A stretch of 64,000 nt of DNA from Caballeronia sp. Lep1P3 (GCF_022879595.1 NZ_CP084265.1:2108001-2172000); one strand, 5' to 3'; positions 46,419 through 57,317 are shown, counted from the stretch's first letter. A program made the numbers and translations. The notes: a model not told the origin generated them from the letters alone.

Positions 46419-47124
46419 TTTGCTCGCCGTCAGGCACGAAGACGTAGCCGCGCCCCCGCACCGTCTGAATGAAGCGCGGCGCGGAAGGATCGCTTTCCAG
46501 GATGCGCCGCAGCCGCCAGACCTGAACGTCGATGCCACGGTCGGTGCCGTCGTACTCGGGGCCGTGCAGCAGTTCGAGCAGGCGCTCGCGCGTGAGCGTG
46601 CGCATCGGATGATTCACGAAGATCTTGAGCAGCGCGAATTCGCTGCCGGAGAGCGTGATGGGCTTTTCGTCGTGCTGGAGGGTGCGCGACTGGAAATCGA
46701 GCCGGAAGCGGCCGAACGAGTACGGCTCGCGCTGCTCGGGCGCGGCCGACGGAATCGTGCGGCGGCGGCGCAGCACCGCCTGCACGCGCGCGAGCAGTTC
46801 GCGGGGATTGAATGGCTTGCCGAGGTAATCGTCCGCGCCGAGTTCGAGCCCGACGATGCGGTCCACGTCGTCCGCGCGCGCGGTCAGCATGATGACGGGG
46901 ATGTCGTCGCCGGATGCGCGCAGTTTCTTGAGCGCGGTGAGGCCGTCGACGCCCGGCATCATCAGATCGAGCACGATGAGATCGGGCCGCTCGCGCTCGA
47001 GCCGGCGTTCGAGCGAACCGGCGTCGTGCAGCACCGAGACTTCGATGCCCTGCCGGACCAGATAGTCGCGCAGAAGGTCGCGCAGTTCGGCGTCGTCGTC
47101 GACGACAAGGATTTGTGTAGTCAT
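46402..47124 (-). CDS. Response regulator, OmpR family
   Basis: 240 residues. Receiver with DDD 10-12 and phospho-acceptor D53 (VLDLMMPG), then a winged-helix DNA-binding domain (LSGSEFALLKIFVNHPMRTL, RGRGYVF). The start at 47124 gives MTTQILVVDDD. Paired with the EnvZ-like kinase; its likely targets are the direct repeats at 47181-47224 upstream of the Spy-like gene. Confidence 0.93.
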   Translation of the reverse strand: MTTQILVVDDDAELRDLLRDYLVRQGIEVSVLHDAGSLERRLERERPDLIVLDLMMPGVDGLTALKKLRASGDDIPVIMLTARADDVDRIVGLELGADDYLGKPFNPRELLARVQAVLRRRRTIPSAAPEQREPYSFGRFRLDFQSRTLQHDEKPITLSGSEFALLKIFVNHPMRTLTRERLLELLHGPEYDGTDRGIDVQVWRLRRILESDPSAPRFIQTVRGRGYVFVPDGEQNAPAH

Positions 47125-47180
47125 GGAATGGAGTTTAGCGCGTGAGCCGAAGCGCATCGGTCGCGACGCGGCCGCAAAGG

Positions 47181-47224
47181 GTTACCGGGTGTTACCGCGA
47201 AAGCAGCGCGTAAACCAGCGTAAT
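47181..47224. promoter_or_regulatory. CpxR-like direct repeats between the two-component system and the spy-like gene
   Basis: GTAAACCAGCGTAAT (47210-47224) is GTAAA-N5-GTAAT, close to the CpxR box GTAAA-N5-GTAAA; GTTACCGGGTGTTAC (47181-47195) is the same pattern on the other strand (GTAAC-N5-GTAAC). Another GTAAC is at 47241. Tandem 10-bp-spaced half-sites are usual for OmpR-family regulators. Confidence 0.65.
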
Positions 47225-47345
47225 ACGAAAGCGCGGCGCGGTAACACGCGCGTCGGCGCGAGCCTCTACGCTGTGTCTCACCGACAGCCGAGAAACTCCA
47301 CGAAGCCTCGCCGCTCGGCTCCACAATCAATAAGGGAGTCTCACA

Positions 47346-47930
47346 ATGGGCAAGCACTACCGCATCCTCACTGCCACCGCCACGGCGCTCGCGCTCAGCT
47401 TCGGCGCAGCCTACGCCGCCACCAACGACGCCCCGCCCGCGCCGCCCGCAGGCGGTCCGGCCATGATGGGCGGTCCCGGCGGCCCCGGCGCTCACCGCAT
47501 GGAAATGCGCATGCACAAGCAGATGGATCAACTGCACAGCCAGTTGAAGCTGAACGCCGATCAGGAAAAGCTGTGGCAGACCGCCATCGACACGATGAAG
47601 CAGAACCGCCAGACGATGCGCGAGAGCCATCGCCAGATGCACCAGCAATTCGAGTCCATGCAGAACCAGCCGATTCTCGACCTGAACGCGATGCACGCGG
47701 CGCATCAGAAGATCGAGCAGCAGCAGGCCCAGTTGCGCGAACAGACCGAGACCGCGTGGCTCAACTTCTATAACGCGCTGAACGACCAGCAAAAGACCAC
47801 GGTCAGCACGGCGCTCAAGAAGCACTTCGCCCGGATGCACGAACACGAAGAGAAGATGCACGAGCGCTGGGGCAAGCATCGCGGCGGCGCCGACGCCGCG
47901 GCGGGCGCGTCCGCCACGACGAAGCCCTGA
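47346..47930 (+). CDS. Spy/CpxP-like periplasmic chaperone
   Basis: 194 residues: signal peptide to about residue 24, a proline/glycine-rich linker, and a helical LTXXQ-type domain with MDQLHSQLKLNADQEKLWQ, many methionines and glutamines. Spy/CpxP proteins protect periplasmic proteins or report envelope stress. Divergent from the OmpR/EnvZ-like pair, with CpxR-like boxes in between, which mirrors cpxP-cpxRA of E. coli. Confidence 0.85.
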   Translation: MGKHYRILTATATALALSFGAAYAATNDAPPAPPAGGPAMMGGPGGPGAHRMEMRMHKQMDQLHSQLKLNADQEKLWQTAIDTMKQNRQTMRESHRQMHQQFESMQNQPILDLNAMHAAHQKIEQQQAQLREQTETAWLNFYNALNDQQKTTVSTALKKHFARMHEHEEKMHERWGKHRGGADAAAGASATTKP

Positions 47931-47948
47931 GCGTTTCGAAAAGGCAGA

Positions 47949-47986
47949 AAAAAACCGCGGGGCAACGAACTGCCCCGCGGTTTTTT
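47949..47986. terminator. Bidirectional terminator after the spy-like gene
   Basis: Sixteen-base arms around ACGAAC, A6-CCGCGGGGCA and TGCCCCGCGG-T6, between the spy-like stop and pirin stop. Confidence 0.92.
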
Positions 47987-48005
47987 CATGCGCGTGCGGC
48001 CGCGT

Positions 48006-48704
48006 TCACGCCAAATCGAACACCAGCACTTCCGCGTTCTCGCCGCCGTCGATCGTGACGCGCGACACGTCCTCGAGCTTCGCGGCATCGCCCGCCCCGA
48101 GCGCCTCGCCGTTCACCGACACCTTGCCACGCGCCACATGCACATACACGCGCCGGCCTGCGGGCACCTCGAAGTCGGCGCGCTCGTCGCCATCGAAGAG
48201 GCCCGCGAAGATGCGCGCGTCCGCGCCGATCGTCACCGAACCGTCCGTGCCTTGCGGCGATGCGATCACGCGCAGGCGGCCGCGCTTTTCATCGTCGGCG
48301 AAGCGCTTTTCCTCGTAGCCCGGCGCGCCGCCCGCTGCATCCGGAATGATCCAGATTTGCAGGAAATGCGCGGTCTCGGTGGGCGATCCGTTGAACTCGC
48401 TGTGCCGAACGCCCGTGCCCGCGCTCATGCGCTGCACGTCGCCGGGGCGGATCGTCGAGCCGTTGCCCATGCTGTCGCGGTGCGCGAGCGCGCCTTCGAG
48501 CACATAGCTCACAATCTCCATGTCGCGATGACCGTGCGTGCCGAAACCCTGCCCGCCCGCGACGCGATCTTCGTTGATGACGCACAGCGCGCCGAAGTGG
48601 ACGTGCTCGGGATCGTGGTAATCGGCAAACGAGAAGCTGTGGTGCGAGTCCAGCCAGCCGTGATTGGCATGACCGCGCTCGTTGCTGCGGCGAATCTCGA
48701 ACAT
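48006..48704 (-). CDS. Pirin-family protein (YhhW-like)
   Basis: 232 residues, double cupin. The N-terminal cupin has the metal ligands in THGHRDMEIV and GVRHSEFN (two or three histidines and a glutamate). Bacterial pirins such as YhhW show quercetin 2,3-dioxygenase activity in vitro; the physiological substrate is unknown. Monocistronic. Confidence 0.9.
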   Translation of the reverse strand: MFEIRRSNERGHANHGWLDSHHSFSFADYHDPEHVHFGALCVINEDRVAGGQGFGTHGHRDMEIVSYVLEGALAHRDSMGNGSTIRPGDVQRMSAGTGVRHSEFNGSPTETAHFLQIWIIPDAAGGAPGYEEKRFADDEKRGRLRVIASPQGTDGSVTIGADARIFAGLFDGDERADFEVPAGRRVYVHVARGKVSVNGEALGAGDAAKLEDVSRVTIDGGENAEVLVFDLA

Positions 48705-49147
48705 GATGATGGCTCCCGGTGTAGTCGTTGAACTGCGATGAACGAAATGTAAGGGCGCCCGTCCGCCGAAACAACGAGGGCGACGGCACTACACCGTCCC
48801 GCTGGTGGATGTAATCGGACATGTCCGGCTATCGCTCGCGCGCGAGCCGCGTTCGGGTAAAATACCGCGCTTTTCGGGTGGCGCACGCGCGCGCAGGCCA
48901 CGCGCTGACCACGTGCAGACCACGCGCAAGCCGCGCGGGCACGCACGACGAGCTTGGTCCGCGCCATTTTTGGCCACCTAGAATACGCACCGCCGGCGCG
49001 GCGAGCCGGAGCGCCGGGCAGAAGAGAGAACATCGGCACTGGCGGGACGAAACGCCGGGGACGCTCCCGCGGCGCGCACTGGCGACTGCGGCGGCGAGCC
49101 GCTTCGCGCACATGTCGAATGTTGCGCACCCTTACCAAGGAATCACC
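48705..49147. other. Intergenic region upstream of hisQ-type gene
   Basis: About 440 bp, no supported gene. A binding-protein gene would be expected here for a histidine/lysine/arginine importer and is absent. Confidence 0.6.
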
Positions 49148-49834
49148 ATGTTGCAAGGCTACGGTCCGCTGATCCTCGCGGGCACCTGGCAGACCGTCAA
49201 GCTGGCGGTGTTGTCGCTCGCGTTCGCCTTCGTGATCGGCCTGATCGGCGCGGCGGCGAAGCTCTCCCGCAACCGGCTGGCGTCGGGCATCGGCACCGTC
49301 TACACGACGCTGATTCGCGGCGTGCCCGATCTCGTGCTGATGCTGCTGCTCTTCTATAGCCTGCAAATCTGGCTGAACCTGCTCACGGATCAGCTCGGCT
49401 GGGACCAGATCGACATCGACCCGTTTCTCGCCGGTATTCTCGTGCTCGGCTTCATTTACGGCGCGTACTTCACCGAGACCTTTCGCGGCGCGTTTCTTTC
49501 CGTGCCGCGCGGCCAGCTCGAAGCCGGCGCCGCTTACGGCATGACGCCGTGGCAGACCTTCTCGCGCATCATGTTTCCCCAGATGATGCGCTTCGCGCTG
49601 CCGGGCATCGGCAATAACTGGCAGGTGATGGTGAAGGCGACGGCGCTCGTGTCGATCATCGGACTCGCCGATGTCGTGAAGGCCGCGCAGGACGCGGGCA
49701 AGGGCACGCAGCGGTTCTTCTTCTTCACGCTGCTTGCCGGCGCGGTCTATCTCGTCATCACCACGGTTTCCAACTTCGTGCTGATCTGGCTGGAGCGGCG
49801 CTATTCCACCGGCGTGCGCAAGGCGGACCTGTAA
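49148..49834 (+). CDS. hisQ: Polar amino acid ABC permease (HisQ-type)
   Basis: 228 residues, five helices, EAA loop [21 protein letters not shown]. Start [20 protein letters not shown] is the family's. With hisM and hisP it forms an arginine/histidine/ornithine-type importer. Confidence 0.88.
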   Translation: MLQGYGPLILAGTWQTVKLAVLSLAFAFVIGLIGAAAKLSRNRLASGIGTVYTTLIRGVPDLVLMLLLFYSLQIWLNLLTDQLGWDQIDIDPFLAGILVLGFIYGAYFTETFRGAFLSVPRGQLEAGAAYGMTPWQTFSRIMFPQMMRFALPGIGNNWQVMVKATALVSIIGLADVVKAAQDAGKGTQRFFFFTLLAGAVYLVITTVSNFVLIWLERRYSTGVRKADL

Positions 49835-49867
49835 CAGCGATATGCAGCGATATAAGCGGCGGACTTC

Positions 49868-50581
49868 ATGATCGAAATCATCCAGGAATACTGGAAGAAC
49901 TACCTCTTCACCGACGGCTACCGCATCACCGGTCTCGCGATCACGATGTGGCTGCTCGTCGTTTCCATCGGCTTGGGCTTTTGCCTCTCCGTGCCGCTCG
50001 CGGTCGCGCGCGTCTCGAAGAACAAGCTGCTCTCGCGCGGCGTGTGGCTCTATACGTATGTGTTTCGCGGCACGCCGCTCTACGTGCAGCTGCTGCTCTG
50101 CTACACGGGCCTCTACAGCCTGCAGGTCGTGCGCGATCACATGCTGCTCTCCGAATTCTTTCGAAGCGGCATGAACTGCACGCTCCTCGCGTTCACGCTG
50201 AACACCTGCGCCTACACGACCGAAATCTTCGCCGGCGCGATCAAGGCGACGCCCTACGGCGAGATCGAAGCCGCGCGCGCGTATGGCATGTCGACGTTCA
50301 CGCTGTATCGGCGGGTAATTCTGCCTTCCGCGCTGCGGCGCGCGCTGCCGTACTACAGCAACGAAGTCATCCTGATGCTGCACGCGACGACCGTCGCCTT
50401 CACCGCGACCGTGCCGGACATCCTCAAGATCGCGCGCGACGTAAACTCCGCGACCTATCAGTCGTTCCAGGCGTTCGGCATCGCCGCCCTGCTGTATCTC
50501 GTCATTTCGTTCGCGCTCGTGTGGCTCTTTCGCCGCGCCGAGCATCGCTGGCTCGCGTACCTGCGGCCTCAAGGCAAATAA
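49868..50581 (+). CDS. hisM: Polar amino acid ABC permease (HisM-type)
   Basis: 237 residues, five helices, EAA loop [20 protein letters not shown]. 33 bp after hisQ. Partner permease. Confidence 0.88.
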   Translation: MIEIIQEYWKNYLFTDGYRITGLAITMWLLVVSIGLGFCLSVPLAVARVSKNKLLSRGVWLYTYVFRGTPLYVQLLLCYTGLYSLQVVRDHMLLSEFFRSGMNCTLLAFTLNTCAYTTEIFAGAIKATPYGEIEAARAYGMSTFTLYRRVILPSALRRALPYYSNEVILMLHATTVAFTATVPDILKIARDVNSATYQSFQAFGIAALLYLVISFALVWLFRRAEHRWLAYLRPQGK

Positions 50582-50610
50582 GTCAGGCAATCGGGCTTGA
50601 AGGACCGTTC

Positions 50611-51390
50611 ATGAATTCCCAGAAGCACAAGCTGTTCGTCGATGACATCCACAAGCAGTACGGCAGCAACGAAGTTCTGAAAGGCGTTTCCCTGCGCGCC
50701 AATGCGGGCGACGTCATCAGCATCATCGGCTCGTCGGGGTCGGGCAAGAGCACGATGCTGCGTTGTATCAACTTCCTCGAACAGCCGAATCAGGGCCGCA
50801 TTTTTGTCGACGGCGCCGAAGTCCGCACGACGAAGGACAAGACCGGCGCGCTGAAGGCCGCCGATCCGAAGCAGTTGCGGCAAGTGCGCTCGAAGCTCTC
50901 GATGGTGTTCCAGCACTTCAATCTGTGGTCGCACATGAACGTGCTGGAGAACGTGACCGAAGCGCCCGTCAACGTGCTCGGCCTGCCGAAGAAGGAAGCC
51001 GAAGACCGCGCGCGCACGTATCTGGAAAAGGTCGGGCTCGCGCCGCGGCTCGAGAAGCAGTATCCATCGCATCTGTCGGGCGGGCAGCAGCAGCGCGTGG
51101 CGATTGCGCGCGCGCTCGCGATGCATCCCGATGTGATGCTCTTCGACGAGCCGACGTCCGCGCTCGACCCGGAACTCGTCGGCGAAGTGCTGAAGGTGAT
51201 GCAGACGCTCGCCGAGGAAGGCCGCACGATGATCGTCGTCACGCACGAAATGGCGTTCGCGCGCAACGTGTCGAACCATGTCGTCTTTCTGCATCAGGGA
51301 CGCATCGAGGAGGAAGGCCATCCGGACGACGTCTTCGGCAATCCGCGAAGCGAACGGCTCAGGCAGTTCCTCTCGGGCAGCCTCAAGTAG
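50611..51390 (+). CDS. hisP: Polar amino acid ABC ATPase (HisP-type)
   Basis: 259 residues. Walker [10 protein letters not shown], signature [15 protein letters not shown], Walker [15 protein letters not shown], switch VVTHEM. The [24 protein letters not shown] insertion is typical of HisP/ArtP-type. Completes the hisQMP unit, ended by a terminator at 51412. Confidence 0.92.
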   Translation: MNSQKHKLFVDDIHKQYGSNEVLKGVSLRANAGDVISIIGSSGSGKSTMLRCINFLEQPNQGRIFVDGAEVRTTKDKTGALKAADPKQLRQVRSKLSMVFQHFNLWSHMNVLENVTEAPVNVLGLPKKEAEDRARTYLEKVGLAPRLEKQYPSHLSGGQQQRVAIARALAMHPDVMLFDEPTSALDPELVGEVLKVMQTLAEEGRTMIVVTHEMAFARNVSNHVVFLHQGRIEEEGHPDDVFGNPRSERLRQFLSGSLK

Positions 51391-51411
51391 CCCGCCTTGA
51401 ATCGTTGCAGC

Positions 51412-51437
51412 AAAGCGCCCTTCGCGGCGCTTTTTTT
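51412..51437 (+). terminator. Terminator of hisQMP
   Basis: AAAGCGCC-CTTCGC-GGCGCTTTTTTT, 22 bp after the stop. Confidence 0.9.
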
Positions 51438-51929
51438 ACGCCCGTTCACCGCCTGAACCGGCGTTTTCATGGCCTGCGCCGAACTAGCGCCACGACGTGG
51501 CGGCGTCAATAGGCGTCAAACCTGACCCCGAAACTTCACACGTCTGAAAGCCTTACAGGACAAGGCGCTCGCGCCCGTTTCCCATGCTATGGGTCGCGTT
51601 CGTACCACACAGGCATTGCGTTTTTGACACACAGCCGCGTCAATCATCAAATTCCTTTGGCGACTGCAACGTATTTTGTTAAATTGGTAACTAAAGTACC
51701 AAAACGAAGTGCACAAAAAGTAGTTTTACTTCAAAACAAAATGAGGAGACACCGATCGACGGGTCGGCGTCACGGTTCGGCGTCGATCTCGTGCCCACGA
51801 CGCGCGGATCGCCCTGAGCGCTACCGCCCGCGCGTGTCCTTCCTCTGAAACCATTTCCGGTTGGGTGCGTTGCACCGAACCGCACGCGGCAGCACTTGGG
51901 TTTTTTTCTTGACAGGGTTGGAGGAGATG
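51438..51929. other. Long AT-rich leader upstream of porin 1
   Basis: About 490 bp with no supported gene. The part 51640-51745 is AT-rich and holds GTAGTTTTACTTCAAAA (51720-51736), which recurs in front of the second porin (53302-53318, two mismatches). Confidence 0.6.
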
Positions 51930-53099
51930 ATGAAGAAAGCTTTGCTCGCGGCAGCAGCACTGCTGACGTTCAGCGCGGTGGCGCACGCTCAAAGCAGCGT
52001 GACGCTGTATGGTCGCCTGGACGCGGGGCTCGAATACATGAACGGCGTGCCGACCGGTACCGGTCCTACCGGCGCGGCGACCGGCAGTTCGCATCGCTTT
52101 CGTGCGGAAAGCGGCGACTGGGGTACGAGCCTGTGGGGTATGAAGGGCGTCGAAGATTTGGGCGGCGGCTATCGCGCCGTGTTCCAGTTGGAAGGCAGCT
52201 TCAACACCATGACGGGCACGGGCCCCGGCGGCGGCGGTCTCTTCAATCGCTGGGCGACGGTCGGCGTTGCCAACAACAACTTCGGCACGCTGCTCCTGGG
52301 CCGCGAACTCTTCATCGCTAACGGCGTGTGGGACTTCGATCCGTTCGGCCAGTCGAACTGGTCGTCGGCATCGCTCGTGCGTGGCCGCAACTGGCCGCAG
52401 TCGAGCAACAACATTTCGTACCAGTCGCCGAAGTTCGCGGGCTTCGACTTCTACGGCCAGTACTCGCTGTCCAATGCGACGAACTGGAACGGCAACGGCA
52501 CGACGCCGCAAGGCCGTGAGGGTGGCGCATACATCACCTACACGTCGCCGCTCTTCCAGATCCGCGGCATGTACGACGAAATCCGCAACCCGGCCAACGG
52601 TCTGCTCGGCGGCGCGTACAACGCGCTCAACGGCGGCACCACCGCTGCGAACAACGCGAACGGCAACGGCGTGTATGCGTACTCGCGCGAGTACACGGCG
52701 ATGTTCAACCTGTTCCTCGGCCAGTTCAAGGTTCAGGGCGCTTATCAGGCGATCCGTTCTTCGGGCATGACGGGCCAGTTGCCCGGCCAGCCGACCACGC
52801 TCGACCACGAATGGGGTGGCGTGACGTGGCAAGCGACGCCGGCAGCGGCGCTGATCGCGGCCGTCTACCACGTGAACGGCAACAACGGCGCGGGTAACTC
52901 GAACATTTATACGGTCGGCGGCTCGTACAACCTGTCGAAGCGCACGCTGCTCGACCTGCAAGTCGCGAGCGTGCGGAACAGCCGGACGGCCAACTACGGC
53001 CTGAACGCGAACAACTTCGGCACGGCTTCGGCGACGGACAATCCGCTGCCGGGCCACAGCCAGACCGGCGTGTACGCAGGCATCCAGCACTCGTTCTAA
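51930..53099 (+). CDS. General porin, Burkholderia type
   Basis: 389 residues: signal peptide (MKKALLAAAALLTFSAVAHA), then SSVTLYGRLDAGLEYMN and a 16-stranded barrel pattern ending in the aromatic QHSF (terminal phenylalanine needed for outer-membrane insertion). Of two adjacent ATGs the second (51930) is better spaced from GGAGG. Forms trimeric channels for small solutes. Followed by a terminator and a closely related second copy. Confidence 0.93.
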   Translation: MKKALLAAAALLTFSAVAHAQSSVTLYGRLDAGLEYMNGVPTGTGPTGAATGSSHRFRAESGDWGTSLWGMKGVEDLGGGYRAVFQLEGSFNTMTGTGPGGGGLFNRWATVGVANNNFGTLLLGRELFIANGVWDFDPFGQSNWSSASLVRGRNWPQSSNNISYQSPKFAGFDFYGQYSLSNATNWNGNGTTPQGREGGAYITYTSPLFQIRGMYDEIRNPANGLLGGAYNALNGGTTAANNANGNGVYAYSREYTAMFNLFLGQFKVQGAYQAIRSSGMTGQLPGQPTTLDHEWGGVTWQATPAAALIAAVYHVNGNNGAGNSNIYTVGGSYNLSKRTLLDLQVASVRNSRTANYGLNANNFGTASATDNPLPGHSQTGVYAGIQHSF

Positions 53100-53161
53100 T
53101 CGGCGGGTCTGAACAGAACAGTTTCAGAGTAGTTTTTCACGCTGCTGCGAGAGGCGCGTAT

Positions 53162-53197
53162 CGGTGCGATGTCCGAAAGGGTATCGCACCGTTTTTT
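53162..53197 (+). terminator. Terminator of porin 1
   Basis: CGGTGCGAT and ATCGCACCG with GTCCGAAAGGGT loop and T6. The terminator after porin 2 has the same arms. Confidence 0.9.
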
Positions 53198-53445
53198 ATT
53201 GGCGCGGCCGGTTGGTTGCGCACTCCGTCAAGGCCGTGCGCGCGGAGTGTGACCGCGTTTGTGAAATTGAATCAAAAGTACACGACGGCAGCTTCGAAAA
53301 TGTAGTTCTCCTTCAAAATCGATCCAAACCGGGGAGACCAGAGCCAGCGCTTTGCGCCCTTCCCTCGAACGATTCGGCCGGATGCATCCGCATCGGGCCA
53401 TGAGCAGCACCTTGTTTGACTTTCGAAAGGGGTTTGGAGGAGATG

Positions 53446-54563
53446 ATGAAGAAGGCTTTGCTCGCAGCCGCAGCGCTGCTGACGTTCGGCGCGGCGGCGC
53501 ATGCTCAGAGCAGCGTGACGCTGTATGGACGCCTCGATGCCGGGCTCGAAATATGAACGGCGTGCCGACCGGTTCCGCGTCCAACGTGACGGGAAGCCGT
53601 ATCCGCGCCGAAAGCGGTGACTGGGGCACGAGCCTCTGGGGTATGAAGGGCGCCGAAGATCTGGGCGGCGGCAATCGCGCCGTGTTCCAGCTGGAAGGCA
53701 GCTTCAACACGATGAACGGTACCGGCCCGAGCAGCGGCCTCTTCAATCGCTGGGCGACGGTCGGCATCGCCAACAATAGCTTCGGTACGGTGCTGCTCGG
53801 TCGCGAGCTGTTCGTGTCCAACGGCGTGTGGGACTTCGATCCATTCGGCCAGTCGAACTGGTCGTCGGCGTCGCTCGTGCGGGGCCGCAACTGGCCGCAG
53901 TCGAGCAACAACATCTCGTATCAGTCGCCGAAGTTCGCGGGCTTCGACTTCTACGGCCAATATGCGCTGTCGAACGCGACGAGCTGGAACGGCAACGGAA
54001 GCACGAGTCAGGGCCGCGAAGCCGGCGCGTATGTCACGTACACGTCGCCGCTCTTCCAGATCCGCGGCATGTACGACGAGATTCGCAATCCGGGTAACGG
54101 CACGCTCGGCGGCAGCTACGACGACACGAACGGCGTCTACGCCTACTCGCGCGAATACTCGGCGATGGCCAACGTCTTTCTCGGCCAGTTCAAGCTGCAG
54201 GCCGGCTATCAGGCCATCCGCTCTGCCGGCATGACCGGCCAGTTGCCCGGCCAGCCGACCACGCTCGACCACGAATGGGGCGGCGTGACGTGGCAAGCGT
54301 CGCCGGCAGCAGCACTGACCGCAGCCGTCTATCACGTCAACGGCAACAACGGCGCGGGCAATGCGACGATGTACACCGTCGGCGGTTCGTACAACCTGTC
54401 GAAGCGCACCCTGTTCGATCTGCAAGTCGCCACCGTGCAGAACAGCAAGACGGCGAACTATGGCCTGAACGCGAACGGCTTCGGCTCAGGCGTTTCGACG
54501 GACAATCCGTTCCCCGGCCGCAGTCAGACGGGCGTCTACGCGGGCATCCAGCACTCGTTCTGA
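53446..54563 (+). pseudogene. Second porin gene, frameshifted
   Basis: Same signal peptide and start as porin 1 (MKKALLAAAALLTFGAAAHA). After about 36 codons a one-base deletion near 53550 (GAAATATGAAC where porin 1 has GAATACATGAAC) brings a TGA at 53554. The barrel continues intact in the next frame to QHSF at 54563, very similar to porin 1. As read, only a 36-residue peptide is made; a new start downstream would lack a signal peptide. Either a real pseudogene or a single-base assembly error. Confidence 0.85.
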
Positions 54564-54588
54564 TCGCCCGATCGGTCTGAGACGCAAG

Positions 54589-54624
54589 ACGGTGCGATTC
54601 TCGAAAGGGGATCGCACCGTTTTT
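54589..54624 (+). terminator. Terminator of porin 2
   Basis: ACGGTGCGAT and ATCGCACCGT around a 12-base loop, then T5. Nearly the same as after porin 1. Confidence 0.88.
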
Positions 54625-54639
54625 CGTCGCGCGCACCAG

Positions 54640-54674
54640 AAAAAAGGGCCGCCGATTGTGCATCGGCGGCCCTT
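54640..54674 (-). terminator. Terminator of the glk-rpiR operon
   Basis: On the minus strand GGGCCGCCGAT/ATCGGCGGCCC (loop GCACA) followed by a T-run. Confidence 0.88.
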
Positions 54675-54697
54675 CCATTCTGTGCTTCTCGTTCGCG

Positions 54698-56614
54698 CTA
54701 TTCCTTCACCGCGCCCGATGCGCCATGACTCAGCCAGTCGAGGACGGCGCCGGCTTCATCGTCGCTCGATTCGCGCGCCTTCGCGACCGTCTCGCTGATG
54801 TTCGCGCCGGGCTTGGGCGCTGCGCGGCGGATGGCGACCCCCACCGCGAGAATGTCGATGATGACGAGGTGCAGAATGCGCGAGATCATCGACAGTTGCG
54901 ATTCGCGAATCTCGATGTGATCGGTCTCGAGCGCGACGGTCGCGCGCTTGGCGAGCGGCGTGTTGCTCGACGTGATCGCGATGACGGTCGCGCCCTGCTG
55001 CATCGCCACTTCGAGCACGCGCAAAAGTTCCGGCGCGCGCCCCGACTTCGATACGGCCACGATCACGTCGCCCTTGCCCAGGAGCGCGGCGGACGCAGCC
55101 TGCATGTACAGATCGCCGTAAGCGATCGTCGGGATGCCGAAGCGGAAGAACTTGTAGTGCGCGTCCTGCGCCACGATGTTCGAATTCCCGAGGCCATAGA
55201 ACTCGATGCGCCGCGCACCGTTCAGAATGTCGATCGCCCGCTCGACGTTCTCGAAGTTCAGGTGCTCGCGCAACTGAAGAATGGCCGACACCGTGTTGTC
55301 GAGCACTTTCGCGCCGAAATCGGTGGCGGTGTCGCCGAGATGCACCTGGCTGTGGCTCACCGGAATGGTGCCGGTCAAGCCCGTGGCGAGCTTCAGCTTG
55401 AAGTCAGAGAGGCCCTGACAGCCGAGCGAGCGGCAAAAGCGGATCACCGTGGGCTGGCTCACGTCGGCCTTGCGCGCAATGTCGATGATCGGATCGTTGA
55501 TGATCGAGCGCGGATGATTCAGCGCGAGGTCGGCTACGCGCCGCTCGGCGGGCGTGAGCGCGTCGCGCATCTGGCGAATGCGCTCGAAGACCGCCGACGA
55601 TCCGCTGTTCGCGCGGTTCGACAACTGCTCGGAAAGAATCGCCGATACCCCGAGAAACGCCGGATATTCAGCCGTGATGACGTAAGTCGGAATGCCCGAC
55701 AAATATTGCTGAAAGCGCCCTTTCGCCTCGAAACGCTCGCGAAACGGCGACTTGTGGAAAAGCTCGCCGAGCTTCAGCACCACGCCGCCGCCGATATAAA
55801 TGCCGCCTAGCGCGCCGAGCGTCACCGCGATGTTGCCCGAAAACGTGCCGAGAATGCCGCAGAAGCAGTTCACCGCCTCGAGCGCGAGCGCTTCGCCGGC
55901 ATGCGCGCGAGTGGTGACATCGGCGCTGCTGAAAGTGTCCGCGACCGGAACGCCGTCCCTTTCCGCGAATGCGCGATAGATGAGTTCCAGCCCCGGCCCC
56001 GCCGACACGCGCTCGAACGACACATGCGGCCACTTGCGGCGCGCGTAGCGCATCACGAGGTCTTCGCTTTCGTTGAACGGCGAGAACGTCGCATGGCCGC
56101 CTTCGCTGCCGAGCGCGATCCAGCGATCGTCGGCGGGAATGAGACCGGAGACGCCGAGACCCGTGCCCGGCCCCAGCAGGCCGATCACGCTGTTCTGACG
56201 GCGCGCGCCGCCGCCGATCTGCACGCGCTGCGCATCGGTGAGACCGGGCAGCGCCATCGCGAGCGCGGTGAAGTCGTTCACGACGAGCAGCGTATCGAAG
56301 CCGAGCGCGCGGCGCGTCGCTTCGATCGAAAAGCTCCAGTCGTGATTGGTCATCTTGACGTGATCGCCGTCCACCGGATTCGCGATCGCAATGGCCGCAT
56401 GGTTCACGCGGCCGACCTTCGTGTCCTTCAGATACTGCTGCATGACTTCCGCGATGCCGGGGTAATCGGCCCCCGGATACACGCGAATCTGCCCGATCTC
56501 GCCGGGCGCCGTCTCCAGCGCGAAACGCGCGTTCGTCCCGCCGATGTCGGCGAGCAACCTCGGTCCATCGGCGTGGCTCGCCGCCGGCGCGGCCTTATGC
56601 ACACCAGTAGACAT
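54698..56614 (-). CDS. glk: Glucokinase fused to RpiR-type regulator
   Basis: 638 residues in two proteins' worth of domains. Residues about 20-340 are glucokinase ([12 protein letters not shown] phosphate loop, [30 protein letters not shown]). Residues about 350-420 are an RpiR helix-turn-helix ([17 protein letters not shown]) and 450-570 a SIS sugar-phosphate-binding domain ([25 protein letters not shown]). This fusion is known in Burkholderia. It would phosphorylate glucose and sense a sugar phosphate to control glucose genes; a HexR-type site lies upstream of zwf. It overlaps pgl by 20 bp. Confidence 0.93.
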   Translation of the reverse strand: MSTGVHKAAPAASHADGPRLLADIGGTNARFALETAPGEIGQIRVYPGADYPGIAEVMQQYLKDTKVGRVNHAAIAIANPVDGDHVKMTNHDWSFSIEATRRALGFDTLLVVNDFTALAMALPGLTDAQRVQIGGGARRQNSVIGLLGPGTGLGVSGLIPADDRWIALGSEGGHATFSPFNESEDLVMRYARRKWPHVSFERVSAGPGLELIYRAFAERDGVPVADTFSSADVTTRAHAGEALALEAVNCFCGILGTFSGNIAVTLGALGGIYIGGGVVLKLGELFHKSPFRERFEAKGRFQQYLSGIPTYVITAEYPAFLGVSAILSEQLSNRANSGSSAVFERIRQMRDALTPAERRVADLALNHPRSIINDPIIDIARKADVSQPTVIRFCRSLGCQGLSDFKLKLATGLTGTIPVSHSQVHLGDTATDFGAKVLDNTVSAILQLREHLNFENVERAIDILNGARRIEFYGLGNSNIVAQDAHYKFFRFGIPTIAYGDLYMQAASAALLGKGDVIVAVSKSGRAPELLRVLEVAMQQGATVIAITSSNTPLAKRATVALETDHIEIRESQLSMISRILHLVIIDILAVGVAIRRAAPKPGANISETVAKARESSDDEAGAVLDWLSHGASGAVKE

Positions 56615-57317
56615 CGAGCTTCACTCCTTCATCGTTGGCCAGCGTCGAGATGGCATTCTTTTGACGGGCGGCGAGCGCGGCGTTCAGTACGTCGAGTTTT
56701 TTCTGGCCGGAGATGAAGAGAAAAAGCTGCTTCACCTGCTTGAGCGCGGACATCGACAGACTCACGCGCGCGTGCGGCGCGCTACCCGGATGCACGGCGA
56801 CGAAGCGGTCCTGCGTGGAAATGGCGAAGTCCCATTCGGGCGCGTCCGCGAAAATGGAAGCCGTGTGGCCGTCCTCGCCCATGCCGAGCACGACGACGTC
56901 CGGCAGGCCGCGCCGCGCGTCGGCATTCAGGGCGGCGACGTGCGCTTCGAGCGACGCCGATGTATCGACGAGCGGCAGGAAGTACGCCCCCGCGCCCGCG
57001 TTTTGCAGCAGCGTTTCGCGAACGAGGCGCGCGTTGCTCGCGGAATCGGTTTCGGGCACCCAGCGGTCGTCGACGAGCGTGACGTCGATATGCGCCCAGT
57101 CGAGCGGCTCGCGCGAGAGCGTCTGCAAGAACGGACGCGGGCTCGTGCCGCCGGACACGGCGAGCGTGGCATGAGCGGAATGTCCTGACGCCTGTGCGCT
57201 TGCATCGGCCGATGCGGCGCCCCTGGCCGCGAGCGACGCGGCGAGCGCGTCGCTGACGGCTTTCGCCAGCGCGTCCGAATGGGCGCGCGGGTCGTCGAAA
57301 GTGCGAAGCTCGATCAC
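56595..57317 (-). CDS. pgl: 6-phosphogluconolactonase
   Basis: 240 residues. [17 protein letters not shown], the [14 protein letters not shown] block and [12 protein letters not shown] with the catalytic histidine are family motifs. Second step of the oxidative branch, between zwf and glk in one operon. Confidence 0.92.
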   Translation of the reverse strand: MIELRTFDDPRAHSDALAKAVSDALAASLAARGAASADASAQASGHSAHATLAVSGGTSPRPFLQTLSREPLDWAHIDVTLVDDRWVPETDSASNARLVRETLLQNAGAGAYFLPLVDTSASLEAHVAALNADARRGLPDVVVLGMGEDGHTASIFADAPEWDFAISTQDRFVAVHPGSAPHARVSLSMSALKQVKQLFLFISGQKKLDVLNAALAARQKNAISTLANDEGVKLDVYWCA

